Assembly (NCBI RefSeq): GCF_008801715.1
Contig: NZ_VZPG01000001.1
Span: 1-64,000 of the forward strand
Reading direction: 5' to 3'
Length of the DNA stretch: 64,000 nt
DNA from: Pseudochrobactrum saccharolyticum
GTDB lineage: Bacteria; Pseudomonadota; Alphaproteobacteria; Rhizobiales; Rhizobiaceae
In this document: one piece after another, positions 13,449 to 22,449 of the stretch
Layout: every line of letters begins with the position of its first letter
How positions within the stretch are numbered: the first letter of the stretch is position 1
Position numbers and translations under genes: made by a program
Notes under the pieces: model-generated
The model's input: only the letters and a program-made list of their open reading frames with translations
Told to the model about the DNA's origin: nothing
Database searches by the model: none

Positions 13449-13814
13449 GGCAAGGGATTAAAGCGTGGAAAGATATCACCTTCCCCAAAACGCAATATAA
13501 CTTACCCAAAATGATTTAATTTTTTAAAGCATTAAAAGGAATATGCTGAAATTTTATACTCCCATTTGCATGTTTAGCATTTTGCAACCATTGAATATTA
13601 TGAGCCGTAGAAAGACAAACATCACAGATTTAAATATACGATAATTATACACATATTTCACCGGAAACGCTGCCCCCACACAGATGGGTTTCTTAAGGGA
13701 AAAATATCAACCCAAATATTAACTTATTACAGCGAATTTTTACAAAAAATACCTTATAAGCAATCATCTTGTTTAATATTACACTCAACGCCCCCCAATT
13801 TTGAGAATAGCACT
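13449..13814. other. AT-rich intergenic region right of the prophage
   Basis: This roughly 365-nt stretch is markedly AT-rich and holds no plausible gene. It should contain the original promoter of the split tRNA-Pro gene on the minus strand, and the promoter of the glycosyltransferase gene; no convincing -35/-10 pair stood out. Confidence 0.5.
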
Positions 13815-14885
13815 ATGAATGCATTTTATTTCGTTATTGATGAAAATTTAGTAGAAGTCGTCAATGCACAAGCATATCACATTGCGAAAACTTGGGCATG
13901 CGATGTACATATTTTTATTGAAAAACAAAATAAAAATACGTCAAATATTGAAGTCAACTACAACAATAAAATTAAATACCATTACAATCTCCTAATGCAA
14001 TTTCTACCTCAGAATCTGCCCAATAGTAGCAAATGGCCGCTTATTGTTTATCTCAGGCTATTCGCGCCCAGATTTTTAAAAAGTTACAATCGGGTTTTAT
14101 ACTTGGATGCCGATATTCTGAGCATTCGCGTAGCACAAAATATCTGGACAATACCACTTCCTTACGGTGTTGGTGCAGTGACTGACTACGGATCACTTCA
14201 AGTACCGCCAAGTCCTTTTGATAAGCTTTCACGCTCGGAATGGTTGCAACATATAGGTGTAACATCCTCCAGCTATCTAAATTCCGGCGTACTCTTAATT
14301 GACGTTTCCAAATGGGTACAAATTAACTTTACGGCCGAACTCAAAATGTATTTTGATAAATATCCTCATGCAGTTTGTTTTGACCAGGACTTTCTGGCCT
14401 CATTTTTAAACGGAAACTGGACAGACATCGGTCCAATATTCAACTATCAGGCCGTATTGCTTAACTCCGGTCTATCGAACGCTATTGCCCCTGTCTTTGT
14501 TCATTTCAGCCAACCAGAGAAACCATGGTATGGCTGGATCGAAAGCGGGAGCACAAATCTTGATCCCTATTTTGGCAAAATATACCGTGACTTATTGACA
14601 GAAATTAACATTGACCCTTCTTTACACGAGCGCGCAATCACAACCAAATTTGCCAAGAAGATCAAAACAAGGCTTCGAAAAGCGCTGTCTGTTTTTGGAT
14701 TGCGAAGCCAAAAAGAGAAAAATGCATTCTCACAAAATGAAGCTGATCGAAGAGTTTATATAAAAAACATCAAAGCAAACGGATTTGATATTTCACTCAC
14801 TGAAACACTGGATGAAATCTATTTTGACGGAAGAAATATCCGATCAAAATTCACATTTCCCAAGGATATTTCTCGCCACAAATAG
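13815..14885 (+). CDS. Glycosyltransferase family 8 protein
   Basis: A 356-residue retaining glycosyltransferase of family GT8. It has the N-terminal nucleotide-binding fold, the metal-binding D-x-D motif in VLYLDADIL (D98, D100), an SSYLNSGVLLIDVSKW segment, FDQDFLASFLNG, and the HFSQPEKPW motif near residue 238 that binds the sugar-nucleotide phosphate. The final 80 residues are basic and variable. GT8 enzymes in Gram-negative bacteria often add galactose or glucose to lipopolysaccharide core. Composition is AT-rich relative to the core genome and the gene starts directly beside the tRNA site, which suggests horizontal acquisition. Confidence 0.85.
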   Translation: MNAFYFVIDENLVEVVNAQAYHIAKTWACDVHIFIEKQNKNTSNIEVNYNNKIKYHYNLLMQFLPQNLPNSSKWPLIVYLRLFAPRFLKSYNRVLYLDADILSIRVAQNIWTIPLPYGVGAVTDYGSLQVPPSPFDKLSRSEWLQHIGVTSSSYLNSGVLLIDVSKWVQINFTAELKMYFDKYPHAVCFDQDFLASFLNGNWTDIGPIFNYQAVLLNSGLSNAIAPVFVHFSQPEKPWYGWIESGSTNLDPYFGKIYRDLLTEINIDPSLHERAITTKFAKKIKTRLRKALSVFGLRSQKEKNAFSQNEADRRVYIKNIKANGFDISLTETLDEIYFDGRNIRSKFTFPKDISRHK

Positions 14886-14887
14886 AA

Positions 14888-15685
14888 TTACTGCACATCA
14901 ACAATCATTCTTTTATCGACAGCCAAGCGTTTCAGTTTATACACTCCTCGTTTAAGCTCACGCAGCATTTTCTGACCTCCGGAAAGAGAGCCGCGTTTTT
15001 TTTGAATCAAGTTAACAACAGAACGATCTTCAATATTGCCACCCAAAGTTAAGGTTCCTGCGGATAAAACTTGTTCTTGTGCGCATACCGCCGGTACTAA
15101 TTGAAAAATGATATTATTTGCAAAAACCTCACACCCTGGGTCAAATAAATAGTGATCCACAGGTGCCGGCATATAATTAACTGTCTCTTTTAACAGAGAT
15201 ACAGCCAAACGACGGGATATAATATAGCCGCCCGCCCCTGCATGAAAACCGACCATTTTCAGCAAGTGTCGATCACGTATCTGAAGTCTCCACCATCGTT
15301 TAAAATAGACCTTCGTTTTAAAGGTTTCGAGACGCAGTATATTCACATCAGCCGGCACCCAGTCAGAACTCTCAAGAAAATCAGCTGCGCTATCACTGAG
15401 GATAATATCGTCCTCGAAAATTGCGGCATATTCATCCGTACTGGCAACAAGAATTTCCCAGCATTTCCGATGGCTCATAAAGCATGCAAATTCGGAATTA
15501 GTCGGCTTTGGCCAATCTTTATGCAACACAATATTGTCGAGTTCACTCTGAGACAAACCACGCGCATCAACGGCAGCCACACGTTCAAAATCAAGTTTCA
15601 AGCGCCCAAATTGCTTATGACAATGTTTCAGCCTATCGGGAGATCTATCCAGATTTATAACAAGATTTTTCATAGAATGGCTCAC
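14888..15685 (-). CDS. Glycosyltransferase family 25 (LPS biosynthesis)
   Basis: This 265-residue protein matches the GT25 family: MKNLVINLDRSPDRLKH at the start, the FACFMSHRKCWEIL segment (about 66-79), the acidic metal-site motif IFEDDIIL (E91-D93), and DPGCEVFANNIIF further on. GT25 members such as LpsA/LgtB transfer galactose to lipooligosaccharide. The start may be GTG 15685 or the ATG at 15673. It is convergent with the GT8 gene (2 nt apart) and shares its AT-rich composition, so the pair probably entered together and modifies a surface glycan. Confidence 0.85.
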   Translation of the reverse strand: MSHSMKNLVINLDRSPDRLKHCHKQFGRLKLDFERVAAVDARGLSQSELDNIVLHKDWPKPTNSEFACFMSHRKCWEILVASTDEYAAIFEDDIILSDSAADFLESSDWVPADVNILRLETFKTKVYFKRWWRLQIRDRHLLKMVGFHAGAGGYIISRRLAVSLLKETVNYMPAPVDHYLFDPGCEVFANNIIFQLVPAVCAQEQVLSAGTLTLGGNIEDRSVVNLIQKKRGSLSGGQKMLRELKRGVYKLKRLAVDKRMIVDVQ

Positions 15686-15845
15686 GTTACAATTCTGCTC
15701 CTTCTAAATTTTATTCTCAGCGGGGGCAAGACAATGAAGCATTCCGCTTTCAACTGCCATCTCTTTCCTGAATTCAGACCTCAATAATCGCGCTTGACCG
15801 CAACTAAAAATAAGAACATTATAAGAACAAATAGAGGATTCTATA

Positions 15846-16097
15846 ATGTCTCTCGCCGCACAAAACCCTGAAAAATATATCATTATACCGTTTCGTAAGA
15901 ATAATCAGAAACTTGTTGCGGCGGAAATGCGCCCTGCTTCCAGTGAGGCAGGTGCCATTAAGATTGCCACATCTATGTCCGGCCGGTTTATTGGTGTTGC
16001 GGCCTATGCTGTGATGGTTGATGAAGAAAGCGGCGATATAAACGCGCCGCGCCTGTTAGCAAGCTTTGGCGAAGTGCCTGATTTCAGTGATGATTAA
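15846..16097 (+). CDS. Conserved hypothetical protein (83 aa)
   Basis: The small protein (MSLAAQNPEKYIIIPFRKNN) has alternating beta segments and a GRFIGVAAYAVMVDEESGD motif that I recognise as conserved among Hyphomicrobiales without a known function. A ribosome binding site AGAGGATT precedes ATG. It is likely a core-genome gene, marking the return to vertical chromosome. Confidence 0.65.
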   Translation: MSLAAQNPEKYIIIPFRKNNQKLVAAEMRPASSEAGAIKIATSMSGRFIGVAAYAVMVDEESGDINAPRLLASFGEVPDFSDD

Positions 16098-16180
16098 AGT
16101 CTGATTTCCTGTTTATTACCCACCGGACATTCGCACTCTATGCAAGCTCTTTCAGTAATATAACCGGCAAAGGATTCAGT

Positions 16181-16492
16181 ATGCGCATTCTATTTCTCAA
16201 AATGATTACAACCGCACTTTTGATGATGGGGCTGAATTCAGCATCATTGGCTGCTCTTGCACCGCAGTATCAGCGCGCAAATGAAATGAATGCTGTCATC
16301 TCTGCGGTTACTGAAACGCTGTCTCCGCAACAAGCTGTCACCAAAGTCGTTTATCAGAGTGAAGACCAGTATTTGGTGGTCGCAGGCAATTGCTCAATCA
16401 AAGCAACTCTTATCACGCTTCCGGCAAAGGCCGGACTGGTAGGGCCAAGACAATTTAAAGTTCAGCTTGGAAAACAACGCTGCAAAAAATAA
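16181..16492 (+). CDS. Small secreted hypothetical protein
   Basis: The 103-residue product starts with a signal peptide (MRILFLKMITTALLMMGLNS, with a likely cleavage after SLA near residue 25). The mature part contains two cysteines (GNCSIK and QRCKK) that could form a disulfide in the periplasm, and a KVVYQSEDQYLVVAG strand. No known family. Confidence 0.6.
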   Translation: MRILFLKMITTALLMMGLNSASLAALAPQYQRANEMNAVISAVTETLSPQQAVTKVVYQSEDQYLVVAGNCSIKATLITLPAKAGLVGPRQFKVQLGKQRCKK

Positions 16493-16508
16493 AGCCGTGC
16501 ATCGAAGA

Positions 16509-17042
16509 TCAGAACTGATGGATCAGATGAATATCATCCGGCTCCAGAGCATATAGTTTCTGATCCGGCTGTTCTATCGGATGGCCGCCCTGATGCAGAT
16601 AAAACTCGACCGTATGCCGCGTTGAGGTTGAAGAAATATAGAACCCTTCCGCACCCTGCTCTTTGACAATTTGCATAGATTTCCGGTAGAGGCGCGAGGC
16701 TAATCCGCGCCCGCGCCAATCATGACTGACATGCAAAAATGACAACTGCCGATATTGCGGATAATCCGTAACCGGCCGCGCATCAACAACAGCCACCGCA
16801 ACCAGTTTTCCTCCCGCAAAAGCACCGGTAAATGTGCCGCCATGATCGTAACATTCCAGCAAGATCGGCGTGTAGAGCTCAGGCTCTCCTTCCGGCCAGT
16901 CGCGTGTATCATAAAACTCTGAATGTAACTGCAAGCGGCCGTCAGTGAAACGGTAGACTTCCTGAACAATCTCGCGCCGCTCAATCTGCCAGACTGATAC
17001 CACCTCGTCGCGTGTAAGCGGACGTATCTCTATAGTTTGCAT
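16509..17042 (-). CDS. GNAT-family N-acetyltransferase
   Basis: A 177-residue acetyltransferase. The acetyl-CoA site is visible as SFLHVSHDWRGRGLASRLYR (about residues 103-122), preceded by the GKLVAVAVVDAR strand and followed by STSTRHTVEFYLHQGG, the usual C-terminal element. Substrate unknown. It is the terminal gene of a minus-strand group, 29 nt after emrA, and could be co-transcribed with the efflux genes. Confidence 0.8.
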   Translation of the reverse strand: MQTIEIRPLTRDEVVSVWQIERREIVQEVYRFTDGRLQLHSEFYDTRDWPEGEPELYTPILLECYDHGGTFTGAFAGGKLVAVAVVDARPVTDYPQYRQLSFLHVSHDWRGRGLASRLYRKSMQIVKEQGAEGFYISSTSTRHTVEFYLHQGGHPIEQPDQKLYALEPDDIHLIHQF

Positions 17043-17071
17043 TCAGACCTCGCTCTGTTGTCATGCGAGCA

Positions 17072-18118
17072 TTATTCCGCTGCAACTCTGGTATCAACCT
17101 TTACGATAACCGACATACCTGGCATCAGACGTTCGACCTGCTCCTGCCCGCCATCAATAGCAATGCGAACCGGCAGCCGCTGCGTTACCTTGATAAAATT
17201 CCCTGTCGCATTATCCGCTTTCAGAACACTGAATTCCGAGCCTGTTGCCGGAGAAAAAGCTTCGATATGACCGATCATTTTCTCATGGTTTAATGCATCC
17301 ACAGTGAATGTCACCGGTAGTCCGGCTTTCATACCGTAAAACTGCGTCTCTTTAAAATTGGCAATGATCCACTTTTTATCAGGCACCAGATTTGTCAGCT
17401 GTGCACCAATATTGACATATTGCCCCGGCTTCGCACCGATTTCCCCAAGCACACCATCCTGAGGCGCAATAATTTTTGTATTGCTCAGATCAATTCTGGC
17501 CAGATCAACTGCAGCTTCTGCATTTGTCACAGCCGCTTCGAGAGAATGCCTGCGAACAATGATGGATTGTACATCCTGTTTATTGACTTCCAGCGCAGCC
17601 TCAGCCTGACTGACAGCACCGCGCGCCTGTTCCAAAGCAGATAAAGACTGGTCTTCATTGCTCTGGGTCATCACCCCGCTTTTACGCAAAGGTGTCACGC
17701 GGTTATAATTCGCCTCGGCCACATTCAACGCCACTTTCGCAGTGTTCAGCACTGCTTCGCCGGAGCGTGTCCGTGCCTTTGCGGCTAAACGATCCTGCTC
17801 AGAATTTGCTAAAGATGCTTTTTGCGTTTCCAGCATGGCCTCAGCCTGTTTCAGCTTCTGCACATAGATGCGGTCATCCAGCGCAAATAACACATCACCT
17901 TTTTTCACACGCAGATAATCGCGCTCCGGCACTTGCTTGATATAACCTGCCAGCTGAGGGCTGATAATTGTGACCTGCCCGCGGACATAGGCGTTTTCTG
18001 TCATCTGCACGGAGGAGCGAAATGGCGGCAGCTGCCAGGCATAAAGGATGAACAATACGCCGCAGAGACCAATAGCCAGAATAAACAATGTTGCCGAATT
18101 ACGAAAAATCTTCTGCAT
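17072..18118 (-). CDS. HlyD/EmrA-type membrane fusion protein
   Basis: A 348-residue periplasmic adaptor. One N-terminal transmembrane helix (about 10-30, LFILAIGLCGVLFILYAW) anchors it; then a first lipoyl half (AYVRGQVTIISPQLAGYI), a coiled-coil hairpin (about 95-190), the second lipoyl half (IIAPQDGVLGEIGAKPGQYV) and a beta barrel with FKETQF. It joins the inner-membrane pump encoded upstream to an outer-membrane channel. It lies 27 nt after the EmrB-like gene, in one operon with the MarR regulator. Confidence 0.9.
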   Translation of the reverse strand: MQKIFRNSATLFILAIGLCGVLFILYAWQLPPFRSSVQMTENAYVRGQVTIISPQLAGYIKQVPERDYLRVKKGDVLFALDDRIYVQKLKQAEAMLETQKASLANSEQDRLAAKARTRSGEAVLNTAKVALNVAEANYNRVTPLRKSGVMTQSNEDQSLSALEQARGAVSQAEAALEVNKQDVQSIIVRRHSLEAAVTNAEAAVDLARIDLSNTKIIAPQDGVLGEIGAKPGQYVNIGAQLTNLVPDKKWIIANFKETQFYGMKAGLPVTFTVDALNHEKMIGHIEAFSPATGSEFSVLKADNATGNFIKVTQRLPVRIAIDGGQEQVERLMPGMSVIVKVDTRVAAE

Positions 18119-18145
18119 TTCAGATACTCACAAATCAAAATCTAC

Positions 18146-19957
18146 TTATGCGGGCTGCGCAATTGCGCGCCCGTGAATCAAGCGCCAAAGTTTCCCGATT
18201 ACGGGGAAAACAGCGCGACGGATAATCAGAATGGCCAAAGTCAGCGCGGCGATAGCGGATACAAGCAGAAACAGATCATTATAGGAGAGCACAGTTGCTT
18301 CCTTCGCGATCTGCTGGCCAAGCAGCATCGCACCTTCAGCCTGAATATAGGCAGGATCAGTGATAACCTTCGATATGGCTGCCGATAGCTGCGAGATACG
18401 CAAGGTCACCAGAGGATCAGTCAGTACAATCTGGTCATAAAGCGCACGCATATGATGCTGCTGCCGCCATGTTACAAAGCTGCCGAAGACTGCGGAGCCA
18501 AACAGCCCGCCCACACTCTGCGTGAAAATGAAAATCACAATAAAGCTGGTAATATAAGCTGGTCCGTTTTTCAGTGCACTCATCAAGCCCGCCGCCATGG
18601 CAGGCGGTAAGAACAAGGCTCCGCCGAATGAAATCATCGCCTGACTGAGATACATCATTTCAGGACGGGTCAGATTATTGGCATGACCATCCATGAAGGC
18701 ACCGGTCATAATCAATATCAGCGCAACTGCATAAATATAGGCCTCACGTCCCGGACGGATAACCATCGCGCAACTGATACCGCCCATAAACGAGCTGATA
18801 ATCAGAACCCAGTAAAGGCCGGTGCTTTGCTCATTATAAATGCCGAGCGCCTGAAACATACCCGTGGCACCCGCTGTCTGCTCCGATAGCACCAGACGAA
18901 ACACCAGCAACATGCCGGTAAAAGTCAGCGTCTGCCTGCTGGTCAGCCAGCGGATATTAATCAGCGGATTTTCACGGTTGAATTCAATCGCTGCAGCCAA
19001 TGCCAGAGCAGCAAAAGCAACCGCGAGACAGATGCCGATCCACGGTGCCTCAAGCCACCAGTATAAACGACCGACAACCAGCATCATCGCCAAAAGTCCG
19101 AAACCGGTTGCAATCAGCGGATAGCTGATGAAATCCAGTTTTTCGAGCACTTTCTGATGCGGGATCGGTGTCAGCTTGAGTGTATAGACCGTTGCAAAGC
19201 ACAGCATCGCCAGACCGATTTCCAGCATATAAAGCTGCTGCCACAGACCGGCATCCAGCAATATAGGAGAAATAATGCGCGACAGCGGTGCACCAAGTGT
19301 CGTGCAGGTCAAAGCAAGACACAGCCCCCAGCTCATTTTCTTGCTCGGGGGAAATGCTTCAAGCATATAGAAAAAGCCGAGCGTCGACATCGGCGATGCT
19401 GCAGCCCCGGAAAAGAACCGCACAATCAATGCCGAGTTCAGGTCATGGATAAACCAGTGCAGTGATGTAACCACCACAAATGTCAGCAGCCCCAGTTCTG
19501 TGAAACGGCGCAACCCGTATTGCGTGCGGATTTTCATCAGGAACAATGTCAGGCTGACATTCGGCGCCATATAAGCAGCAAGCAGCCATGTTGTTTCCGC
19601 AGTCGTAGCGCCAAGTCCGCCCTGTATTTGCGGAATATTGACTGCAACCATATTCAGACCAATGCCCTGTGTGATCCACATCAACAGAGATGCACACACA
19701 AAAGCAGCAGAAAGCAGAAACGGTTTTGCCGGTGGTACAGGCGGAGCCGCAGGAGCCTGCGGGGCATCAGATGCAGGAGCTTCCACCGCTTCCTCAACAA
19801 GCGCCGGTTTCACCGACTGTTGTGAGGCGGAAGGCACAGCTTCAGCTGATGGCTTTTCCGTTTCCTGCACACCGGCTTTTGCCGGATGCAGCACTGCATC
19901 GGCATCATCTCCGGCCTCTTCAGGCTCATCCTTTCCGGTCACTCTTATATCTGCCAT
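18146..19957 (-). CDS. EmrB-type MFS drug efflux pump (DHA2), long N-terminus
   Basis: A 603-residue major facilitator with about 14 transmembrane segments, starting near residue 78 (FLLSAAFVCASLLMWITQ). Family landmarks include the IPQIQGGLGATTAETTWL stretch after the first helix and GAPLSRIISP. It differs from typical EmrB (about 510 residues) by a 75-residue cytoplasmic tail rich in Ala, Pro and Glu (for example DAPQAPAAPPVPPAKP), predicted disordered. It exports drugs or other toxic compounds by proton antiport together with the EmrA-like protein. It follows the MarR gene by 7 nt. Confidence 0.9.
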   Translation of the reverse strand: MADIRVTGKDEPEEAGDDADAVLHPAKAGVQETEKPSAEAVPSASQQSVKPALVEEAVEAPASDAPQAPAAPPVPPAKPFLLSAAFVCASLLMWITQGIGLNMVAVNIPQIQGGLGATTAETTWLLAAYMAPNVSLTLFLMKIRTQYGLRRFTELGLLTFVVVTSLHWFIHDLNSALIVRFFSGAAASPMSTLGFFYMLEAFPPSKKMSWGLCLALTCTTLGAPLSRIISPILLDAGLWQQLYMLEIGLAMLCFATVYTLKLTPIPHQKVLEKLDFISYPLIATGFGLLAMMLVVGRLYWWLEAPWIGICLAVAFAALALAAAIEFNRENPLINIRWLTSRQTLTFTGMLLVFRLVLSEQTAGATGMFQALGIYNEQSTGLYWVLIISSFMGGISCAMVIRPGREAYIYAVALILIMTGAFMDGHANNLTRPEMMYLSQAMISFGGALFLPPAMAAGLMSALKNGPAYITSFIVIFIFTQSVGGLFGSAVFGSFVTWRQQHHMRALYDQIVLTDPLVTLRISQLSAAISKVITDPAYIQAEGAMLLGQQIAKEATVLSYNDLFLLVSAIAALTLAILIIRRAVFPVIGKLWRLIHGRAIAQPA

Positions 19958-19964
19958 GATAAAA

Positions 19965-20408
19965 TCAGCTGATTGCTTCCATATTCTTCAAAATTACCCG
20001 CATAATGCGTAAGCCCTCATCCAGATCGGCCTCGCTCAAATCCTGAAGAATGCGGATGCGCAATTGCTCAGCGACAACGTGCAACTCTTCCACCTGATCA
20101 TGTGCCGCTTCGGTCAGAATGATGTGCTTGGCGCGTCTGTCGCCCTCCACGGCACGTCGCGTGACCAGCCCCTGCTTTTCCAGCCCGTCAATGAGGCGCA
20201 CCAGTGTCGGTGTTTCAATTTCCAATGCCGCAGCCAGTTCTGTCTGCGTCATGCATTCATGGGTTGAAAGCAAAAACAACGTGCGGGCACGGGACAATGT
20301 CATGTCGTGCTCTTTGGCGAATGCATCAAATAAAGTGCGCAGCTTGCGCCCCGCCACGGACATATCCGTGAGCAAATCAGCACGTTTCTGTATGATTGCA
20401 GGTTTCAT
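19965..20408 (-). CDS. MarR-family regulator of the efflux operon
   Basis: The 147-residue protein has the MarR winged helix: LSRARTLFLLSTHECMTQTE, then AALEIETPTLVRLIDGLEKQ and the wing GLVTRRAVEGDRRAKHIILT. It heads an operon with the EmrAB-type pump, the standard layout for an autoregulated, ligand-released repressor. ATG 20408 (MKPAIIQKR) is preferred, though MCVLM 12 nt upstream is also possible. A candidate operator lies at 20429-20447. Confidence 0.85.
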   Translation of the reverse strand: MKPAIIQKRADLLTDMSVAGRKLRTLFDAFAKEHDMTLSRARTLFLLSTHECMTQTELAAALEIETPTLVRLIDGLEKQGLVTRRAVEGDRRAKHIILTEAAHDQVEELHVVAEQLRIRILQDLSEADLDEGLRIMRVILKNMEAIS

Positions 20409-20428
20409 GAGCACACACATAGGTAGGA

Positions 20429-20447
20429 AGCTAACAATTATTAAGCT
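20429..20447. promoter_or_regulatory. Candidate MarR operator
   Basis: AGCTAACAATTATTAAGCT is an imperfect 19-bp palindrome with AGCT ends and a central ATT/AAT symmetry, within an AT-rich promoter zone 21 nt upstream of the MarR start. MarR dimers typically bind 16-20-bp palindromes here. Confidence 0.5.
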
Positions 20448-20589
20448 ATATAATTTTATTTAAAGCATTTTGCAACCCGATATGCGCGATAAGCGTTTAC
20501 TCATCACTGTATTTAAGGTGGACAAACATCAGACAGTCGGGTTCACATGCCCTTATCCGCAAGCAAATCATTTCATAACGAGGACAAAT

Positions 20590-21009
20590 ATGGCGTTCAG
20601 CTCCACCAAACTCATTCAATCTGCTGTGATTTCTGCAGGATTAATGCTCGCAGGATTCAGCACCGCCAATGCTGCGGAATCCGGAATTTACGGCAACTGG
20701 ATTACAGAGCGCATTCAGGGACATAAAGTGCATGCAAAAGTGCAATCCACCCTTGATATTGCGCAGGATGGCAAAATTTCCGGCAGTGGCGGCTGCAATC
20801 GCTATATGGGCGGCATGGAAATTAAAGGCGATAAAGTAAAAGTGCAGCCGGTTGGCGCAACACTGATGGCCTGCCCGCCGCCTATGATGCAGCAGGATTC
20901 CAAATTTCACGCCGCACTTAATCTGGTCACAAGCTGGAAACTCAGCAAAAACAAACTGATCCTGATTGATTCAAAAAATCGTGAAGTGCTTCGTCTGAAG
21001 CGTGTCTGA
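20590..21009 (+). CDS. META/HslJ-domain secreted protein
   Basis: A 139-residue exported protein with a signal peptide (about 1-28, ending in ASTANA-like FSTANAAE) and a META domain marked by GKISGSGGCNRYMGGMEIKG and GATLMACPPPMMQQDSKF. HslJ-type proteins are linked to heat shock and novobiocin resistance in E. coli and act in the envelope. ATG 20590 follows GAGGACAAAT; the longer upstream frame is unsupported. Confidence 0.85.
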   Translation: MAFSSTKLIQSAVISAGLMLAGFSTANAAESGIYGNWITERIQGHKVHAKVQSTLDIAQDGKISGSGGCNRYMGGMEIKGDKVKVQPVGATLMACPPPMMQQDSKFHAALNLVTSWKLSKNKLILIDSKNREVLRLKRV

Positions 21010-21021
21010 GACCATAAAAAC

Positions 21022-21053
21022 AAAAACGGGGCGGTTTACACCACCCCGTTTTC
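21022..21053. terminator. Bidirectional terminator between META and MerR genes
   Basis: AAAAACGGGGCGG pairs with CCACCCCGTTTT around a short loop, with A and T runs on the two sides; it can serve both convergent genes. Confidence 0.8.
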
Positions 21054-21072
21054 CTAAAGTCAGAAACTATCT

Positions 21073-21597
21073 TTAGCGCACCTGATCGAGCAGGCGTTTG
21101 CATTCCAGCAAATCGAAAAGCGCTTCCTGCAACAAAGTGCGGTTGTCTTTATTCAGGCGTTTGGAATCAGCGCCCATCGGCCCCTCTTCATCACCGCGCA
21201 GCAGGCCGAATAATTTACGGCCGCCTGAAGACTGGCGCTGTTCTTCCGGATCATAATCATCAATCGCCGCATCCTGCGCAGCTGTCGCCTGCTTCTGACG
21301 CGTTATCGCCTCAACAGCAGCAACATCTCCATTGCCGAGCGCAATGATGAATTGTGCATTATTTTCACGCAGCAAACGCTGCACACCTTTGATTGTATAG
21401 CCCTGATCATAGAGCAGATGACGGATGCCCTTAAGCAATTCCACATCCAGCGGACGGTAATAACGGCGTCCGCCGCCGCGTTTCATCGGCTTGATCTGGG
21501 TAAAGCGCGTCTCCCAGAAACGCAGCACATGTTGCGGCAAATCCAGATCTTCCGCCACCTCACTGATCGTCTTAAACGCATCAGGACTTTTATTCAT
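21073..21597 (-). CDS. MerR-family transcriptional regulator
   Basis: The 174-residue protein opens with a MerR winged helix ([20 protein letters not shown], then [20 protein letters not shown], residues 9-49), a helix [20 protein letters not shown], and a divergent acidic C-terminus with EEGPMG. It is the MerR gene regularly found next to ihfA in Brucella and relatives. It lacks the cysteine set of metal-sensing members, so its signal is unknown. Confidence 0.85.
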   Translation of the reverse strand: MNKSPDAFKTISEVAEDLDLPQHVLRFWETRFTQIKPMKRGGGRRYYRPLDVELLKGIRHLLYDQGYTIKGVQRLLRENNAQFIIALGNGDVAAVEAITRQKQATAAQDAAIDDYDPEEQRQSSGGRKLFGLLRGDEEGPMGADSKRLNKDNRTLLQEALFDLLECKRLLDQVR

Positions 21598-21975
21598 GTA
21601 CTGCCCCTTTCCGGTCGTAAAGGAGTATCACTCAAACGATACACAACTTGAATGAATCACATTTCCTGCAAAAACAAGGCATTCCGCATATAAACATATA
21701 AAAAACAGGCCTATCTCTGACAAAAAAGTCGAGAATCCGGTTCTGACCGCGGCACTTTGTTCGGCATTTATAATGATTCTTATTATCACCTACCATAATG
21801 CAAAAATCGCAGGCTGCATAATGCCTTAAGCGGAAAACCTATCAAGGTTAAAAATCCGTATCACTCACGGCACAGAGACAGGCCCTGATCCGCCATAACA
21901 TGCGCAGAAAGTAAAACACCGGCCACATATGCAGCCGGTGCTTCAAAATCGGAAGCCTTTAAGTAAGGCAGATAA
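21598..21975. other. Intergenic region between ihfA and merR genes
   Basis: About 380 nt without a gene. It contains the ihfA terminator (21914-21941), the promoter zone of the merR gene, and an AT palindrome-like ATAATGATTCTTATTAT near 21770 that faintly resembles Fur-type boxes but is too weak to call. Confidence 0.5.
21914..21941 (-). terminator. Terminator after ihfA
   Basis: On the minus strand CACCGGC and GCCGGTG form a stem with a 10-nt loop, followed by TTTT. Confidence 0.65.
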
Positions 21976-22302
21976 TCAGGCCTTGGCCTTATTACCCTGA
22001 CGGGCAAGATGCTGATCCAGAATACGCTGTTTCAGCACATTTGATGCTTTGAAGGTCATAACCCGACGCGGCAGAATTGGAACTTCTTCACCGGTTTTCG
22101 GATTACGGCCAATGCGCTCATTCTTGTCGCGGACCTGAAATGTTGCAAAAGATGAAAGCTTAACAGTTTCACCATTCACAATGGCATCACAGACTTCGTC
22201 AAGAATCATTTCAACAAGCGACGCAGATTCCGTACGTGAAAGCCCTACCTTGCGATAGACAGCTTCAGCCAGATCGGCACGCGTGACAGTCTTACCCCCC
22301 AT
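21976..22302 (-). CDS. ihfA: Integration host factor subunit alpha
   Basis: A 108-residue HU/IHF family protein: [19 protein letters not shown] at the start, [20 protein letters not shown] in the body and the DNA-intercalating arm motif [18 protein letters not shown]. It bends DNA at specific sites and also assists phage integration, so it is relevant to the neighbouring prophage. The position between fabH and a MerR gene is conserved in the Brucella group. Confidence 0.95.
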   Translation of the reverse strand: MGGKTVTRADLAEAVYRKVGLSRTESASLVEMILDEVCDAIVNGETVKLSSFATFQVRDKNERIGRNPKTGEEVPILPRRVMTFKASNVLKQRILDQHLARQGNKAKA

Positions 22303-22449
22303 GATGAACCTACTCGGCTAGCGTTAAAGGTGATAATATCTTGTATGTGCAACAGGTTACACAGATGCAACGCCGATGGTCAAGCAGACTTTTGTACCGT
22401 ATGAAACTTCTTTTCAGTCAATAAGCCATTGAAATGCTGTTTGAGTGCC

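Noticed and set aside
21765-21790. Fur-box-like ATAATGATTCTTATTAT
   Set aside because: Only the outer five bases of each arm are symmetrical and neither neighbour is an iron gene.
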